NCBI GenBank assembly: GCA_902587615.1
Contig: CACILY010000010.1
Location: forward strand, 1-36,240
Reading direction: 5' to 3'
From: an uncultured Prochlorococcus sp.
GTDB lineage: Bacteria; Cyanobacteriota; Cyanobacteriia; PCC-6307; Cyanobiaceae
DNA length: 36,240 bases
Below, one piece after another: positions 32,890 to 36,240 of this stretch (position 1 is the first letter of the stretch; each line of letters opens with the position of its first letter). The notes beneath the pieces are model-generated. The model was not told the DNA's origin and did not search any database. It worked only from the letters and a program-made list of their open reading frames with translations. The translations under genes were made by a program, and so were the position numbers.

Positions 32890-34066
32890 GAGGCATTCTT
32901 ATTGATTCTCCAAGTAATTCGCTATAAAGATTTTCTAGAGAATCAATATTTTTTTTCATTGTGTATCTCTCCAAGACTCGGAGTCTTGCTCTCTTTCCTA
33001 ATTCTGAAGTGAGCAGGGGTTGATCTATTAAAACTGGTAGTAAGGTTTTTAATTGAGATGTTACTCCTTCTGTGTTGATAACAATCCCGGCTCCATTCTC
33101 AAGTACTTTTCCATCAGCACCTGCATCAGTTGCTATGCATGCCGTTCCAGTGGACATTGCTTCTAACAAGGCAATAGAGAGGCCTTCTACCAGGCTAGGA
33201 AGAAGAAATACTTCTGAACACTGAAGCAAGGCGATTCTTGTATCTAAATCATCTTCATATCCCCACCAGAAAACATCTGAGTCATTATTTGCAATTGAAT
33301 TGTTTTCAAGAGTTGGTCGAAGTGGACCGTCTCCTACAATTACTAGTCGACAATTTTTCTTTTCAACCTGACGCCAGGCACGAAGAAGTGCCTCGACATT
33401 TTTCTCGGAAGCAATTCTTCCCATATATAAAAAAATACGATCAGTACCAAGAAGACTTCTCACCAGTATTTGTTTTTGTGTTTGGGAATTAGGGTTGCTA
33501 GGTAGCCATAAATCTTGATCAATACCATTAGGTATAACCTGGATGCGATGATCTTTTACCCCTAGCTTTATCAGCACTTCTGCTTGCATCTCTGAGAAAA
33601 CTATTACTCTTTCAAACTTTGCTAGAGATGGGGCATAGAGCTGATAAGTAAGTTGTTGTGTACTTGCGGTTAGGGTCCTAAGGCCCGAATCAAAAGCAGG
33701 GTGAAATGTTGCTATCAGTGGAACATTAAGCTGTTGACATAGATCAGGTAGTCTGAAGTCAAGAGGAGAGAGGGTTAAACTTGCATGTACAAGGTCTGGT
33801 TTAAGTCTTTGTAGTGATTGTCTTAACTCACTTTGGGCTCTGGGCGAAGGGATTGTATAGACTTGCGATTTAATTAGATAAGGGAGGCTAACTTCGGGAT
33901 CGTTCGCCAATAGTGATGTTTTTTTATTTCTAGGATTTGAAGGATTATCAAAGTGAATAAAGCTTGTTTGATGACCTCTTCTCTTAAGAGCTTTTGTGGT
34001 GCTTAGGCCGTAACTGACATTTCCGCAAAATGGTGTTTTTTTGCCTAGCCAGGCAATATGTGTCAC
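32792..34066 (-). CDS. Glycosyltransferase, GT4 family
   Basis: 424 residues. GT-B fold: GNVSYGLSTTKALKRRGHQT in the N-domain; the C-domain has VIPNGIDQDLW, FLYMGRIASEKNVEALLRAW, LVIVGDGPL and PSLVEGLSIALLEAMSTG, with the E-x7-E motif. A tail of 32 residues (PDFVQQQQQQLQSTQISH and on) lies antisense to the 3' end of proC and is not part of the family. Donor and acceptor unknown. Near a transporter and recO, 34 bases from the first. Confidence 0.88.
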   Translation of the reverse strand: MTHIAWLGKKTPFCGNVSYGLSTTKALKRRGHQTSFIHFDNPSNPRNKKTSLLANDPEVSLPYLIKSQVYTIPSPRAQSELRQSLQRLKPDLVHASLTLSPLDFRLPDLCQQLNVPLIATFHPAFDSGLRTLTASTQQLTYQLYAPSLAKFERVIVFSEMQAEVLIKLGVKDHRIQVIPNGIDQDLWLPSNPNSQTQKQILVRSLLGTDRIFLYMGRIASEKNVEALLRAWRQVEKKNCRLVIVGDGPLRPTLENNSIANNDSDVFWWGYEDDLDTRIALLQCSEVFLLPSLVEGLSIALLEAMSTGTACIATDAGADGKVLENGAGIVINTEGVTSQLKTLLPVLIDQPLLTSELGKRARLRVLERYTMKKNIDSLENLYSELLGESIRMPLMPIPDFVQQQQQQLQSTQISHQPSQDVSKLQ

Positions 34067-34100
34067 CTAGGAGCCATAGAAAATAATAACTTAGCAGTTT

Positions 34101-35465
34101 TTATGGTTTTTCTAAAACTGTTGTTAATAACAAAATAGCTGCTAATCCCCATAAAAATGGGCGTAGCCCAATGATATTTACTAATGTACTCGCAAGGACA
34201 AGGGGAAGTGTAAGTGAGATATTGATCAAATTGTTTTGGAGGCCAAACACTTTTCCTCGCTCTCTTTCAGGTGTATCTCTTTGAATAGTTGTTTGTGCAG
34301 GGATGGCGATTAGTGCTGCGCCAAGCCCCAGCAAGAAGCAAGCAGTAAGAATAATAGAGAGTGAGTTTTGAAAAATGCCTATAAAAATAAGGCTGCAAAT
34401 TATTAGAACTGATCCAATAGAAATCATTTTTTTAAGAGTAAACAAATGTCCAAGTTGAGACAGCAGAATTGCACCAAAACCAATCCCTAACCCACATAAA
34501 GCAAGAAGAGATCCGAACTTTGTTGGCCCTAATGATTCAATTGAAGAAGCAAGAAAAATTGTTATTACATATAGTGCGGCTAACACAGAATAAAGAATTA
34601 CAAGCTTAATGATTGCCCATCGTACGGTTGGGGTTTTTCTGATGAGAATTAAACCTTCGTTTAGCTCTTTGAACAGATTTGTGTGAAATTGATGTCGTTT
34701 TTCTTCTTTGAAATGAATTGAGGAAATTGCTAAATTTGCAATAAAGTAACAAGCAGGTAGAAGAAGAAATTCTCCTCCGTTAATACCGAAGAATAAAAAG
34801 GATTTTTTTAAAATAGTTAAAATTGGTTCTCCAATCGCAAAGCCTAGTATTATAGCCACCATAGCGGTTGTTTGATATATAGAATTTGCTGCTACTAGAT
34901 TTTCTTTATGTACTAATAAAGGGATTGTTGCCTGTTCAGAAGGAGCGAAAAATTGAGTACATACAGAAAAAAAGAAAGTTATAATAATTGCGCCCCAGTA
35001 ACCAGAATTTATTCCTATAAAGTATGAAGATTTCATGACACAAAAAGGTAAAAATAAAGTAAGCAAAGCCTTTTTTGTATTGCATCTAATCATTATTTTC
35101 TTTTTAGACCAGCGGTCAGAAGCTATTCCTGCAATTGTTCCAATTAATATTGCGGGGATTGTATTAACGATATATATCCCGGTCGCTAAAATTGTTATTT
35201 TCTGAGAATTTGTTTCAAACTCAATTGGGAAGATAGACGTAATTCCATCAGTTAAAAGTAGACTTTGATCGTTTGATTTTATCCAAAATTCGGCTATTAA
35301 ATAGACCATTAAAACAATATAGAATTTATCTGCTACTTGCGAAAAAAATTGACCTATCCATAGGTTCCTAAAGTTTTTCGATTTAAATAAAAAAATTAAT
35401 CCCTGGCCTTTTGGCAATTCTTTATCATAATGATTCTTTGTGTCAACAGATTTGAAGTTATACAC
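34101..35465 (-). CDS. MFS transporter
   Basis: 454 residues with about 12 membrane helices. NFRNLWIGQFFSQVADKFY is a typical first helix, GIASDRWSKKKIMI the loop 2-3 motif, and FLLGLGAALIAIPAQTTIQR and DTPERERGKVFGLQNNLIN the second half, as in LplT/drug-type MFS. Substrate unknown. Eight bases after the end of recO, so likely co-transcribed. Confidence 0.85.
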   Translation of the reverse strand: MYNFKSVDTKNHYDKELPKGQGLIFLFKSKNFRNLWIGQFFSQVADKFYIVLMVYLIAEFWIKSNDQSLLLTDGITSIFPIEFETNSQKITILATGIYIVNTIPAILIGTIAGIASDRWSKKKIMIRCNTKKALLTLFLPFCVMKSSYFIGINSGYWGAIIITFFFSVCTQFFAPSEQATIPLLVHKENLVAANSIYQTTAMVAIILGFAIGEPILTILKKSFLFFGINGGEFLLLPACYFIANLAISSIHFKEEKRHQFHTNLFKELNEGLILIRKTPTVRWAIIKLVILYSVLAALYVITIFLASSIESLGPTKFGSLLALCGLGIGFGAILLSQLGHLFTLKKMISIGSVLIICSLIFIGIFQNSLSIILTACFLLGLGAALIAIPAQTTIQRDTPERERGKVFGLQNNLINISLTLPLVLASTLVNIIGLRPFLWGLAAILLLTTVLEKP

Positions 35466-35473
35466 GAATTAAA

Positions 35474-36240
35474 TCATTTACTATTAGTCGGTGATTGAAA
35501 ATCAGAGCTAATAATTACCTCTCTAAGTATTTCTAATGAATGTACTTTTTTAGGTAAATGATAGTTAATCCAATGTTCTAGAATTGTAAGAAGTTTAATC
35601 CATACTTGCTTAGGTCCCATTAACTCTCCTTTCTTGTTAAAGGGGGGGGTCGGCTTCATCAGCCTCTGAAGTAAAGCCAGCTCTGAAGGATTTAATTGTA
35701 TTTGAGAATTTGGTAGTGAACCTATTGCGAAACCTTCTTGAGGAAGAAAGCTGCATCGCCATTCCCATTCTCCTATAGGCGGATTGAGTTCTATGTTTGT
35801 TTTGCAGCACTTTTGAATTGGGAGGCAGTATCCTCCAAGAGCAAGGATATGAACACAAGATTGGATGCTTTTTGCTAAGACAATTTTTTGATTGAGCTTT
35901 TTGCCTAGATCTTCTTCTAGACGCTGTAAATGAATCAAAACAGTTGCAAGAATATTAGGATGAGGGTCATTGTTTCCTACCAGCATTAAAGTTAATTCCG
36001 AAAGGGCTTGAGCTGCTGCAAGAGTTTCCAATGTTTCTCCTAATTTGCTATAGCTTCGAATAATTTTCATCTGTTTTACTCTTTTTAAACCAGCCTTTCC
36101 TACGACTTGCAGATTAAGAAATGAAAGGGGTACAGCAGCGGAAAGACTGCTATTAGGTTTTCTCGCGCCAGGTATGGCAATACGACTAATTCCTTCTTGA
36201 TTGCTCAGTAGAGTTAATAAACGATCAGTCTCTCCTAAAG
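35474..36240 (-). CDS. recO: DNA repair protein RecO (cut by window end)
   Basis: The frame stays open to the right edge, so the N-terminus is missing. DRLLTLLSNQEGISRIAIPG and ARKPNSSLSAAVPLSFLNLQ are the RecO OB-fold, then RSYSKLGETLETLAAAQALSE. An ATG at 36070 lies inside the gene and is not the start. RecO loads RecA through RecR at gaps. The G8 run at 35642-35649 is a slippery spot. Confidence 0.93.
   Translation of the reverse strand, partial: LGETDRLLTLLSNQEGISRIAIPGARKPNSSLSAAVPLSFLNLQVVGKAGLKRVKQMKIIRSYSKLGETLETLAAAQALSELTLMLVGNNDPHPNILATVLIHLQRLEEDLGKKLNQKIVLAKSIQSCVHILALGGYCLPIQKCCKTNIELNPPIGEWEWRCSFLPQEGFAIGSLPNSQIQLNPSELALLQRLMKPTPPFNKKGELMGPKQVWIKLLTILEHWINYHLPKKVHSLEILREVIISSDFQSPTNSK

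Overview
The window looks like a chromosome segment of a low-GC picocyanobacterium, almost certainly Prochlorococcus and probably a low-light-type strain. This rests on a cluster of five high-light-inducible (hli) genes, PipX/PipY, a cyanobacterial SepF, a cobalamin gene, the cyanobacterial sRNAs Yfr1 and Yfr2-type, very compact AT-rich DNA, and dozens of tiny membrane or soluble proteins without recognisable function. The strain itself cannot be named from the sequence.

Region 1 (1-6.6 kb): the 3' end of a polar amino-acid ABC ATPase, a phosphoribosyltransferase-like / nucleoside deoxyribosyltransferase-like pair, several hypotheticals, a cupin, a secreted HExxH metallopeptidase with a fresh 36-bp tandem duplication, and a minus-strand operon of five hli genes ending in a 38-aa acidic peptide. 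Region 2 (6.6-16 kb): an accessory, gene-poor stretch of small proteins. It includes a 33-codon peptide with an extended Shine-Dalgarno (at 3.4 kb, just before), a twin-CX3C mini-protein, a T4 DenV-type pyrimidine-dimer glycosylase, an AbrB-like half transporter and a membrane protein with no standard start codon. Region 3 (16-20 kb): an inverse-autotransporter (intimin/invasin-type) beta-barrel with no passenger, followed by a secreted Cys-rich protein. Region 4 (20.1-20.5 kb): tandem sRNA genes Yfr1 and a Yfr2-family RNA; the 5' part of the second is perfectly complementary over 9 nt to the conserved Yfr1 motif. Region 5 (20.5-24.7 kb): an SDR oxidoreductase, DUF1330, SRAP and ABM-like proteins, small membrane proteins, tRNA-Thr and tRNA-Tyr.

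Region 6 (24.8-36.2 kb) is dense, conserved core genome: aroQ-miaE-cobI; a convergent dihydrouridine synthase; the run der - ecfT/cbiQ-like - pipX - pipY - sepF - proC; and, convergent with it, a minus-strand group recO (cut by the window end) - MFS transporter - glycosyltransferase, whose Q-rich tail is overprinted on the 3' end of proC.

Core genes link nitrogen/carbon signalling (PipX with PLP-binding PipY), division (SepF), ribosome assembly (Der), shikimate and B12 synthesis, and tRNA modification. The accessory half is stress- and surface-oriented: Hli proteins, UV-dimer repair, SRAP repair, an outer-membrane barrel and regulatory RNAs.
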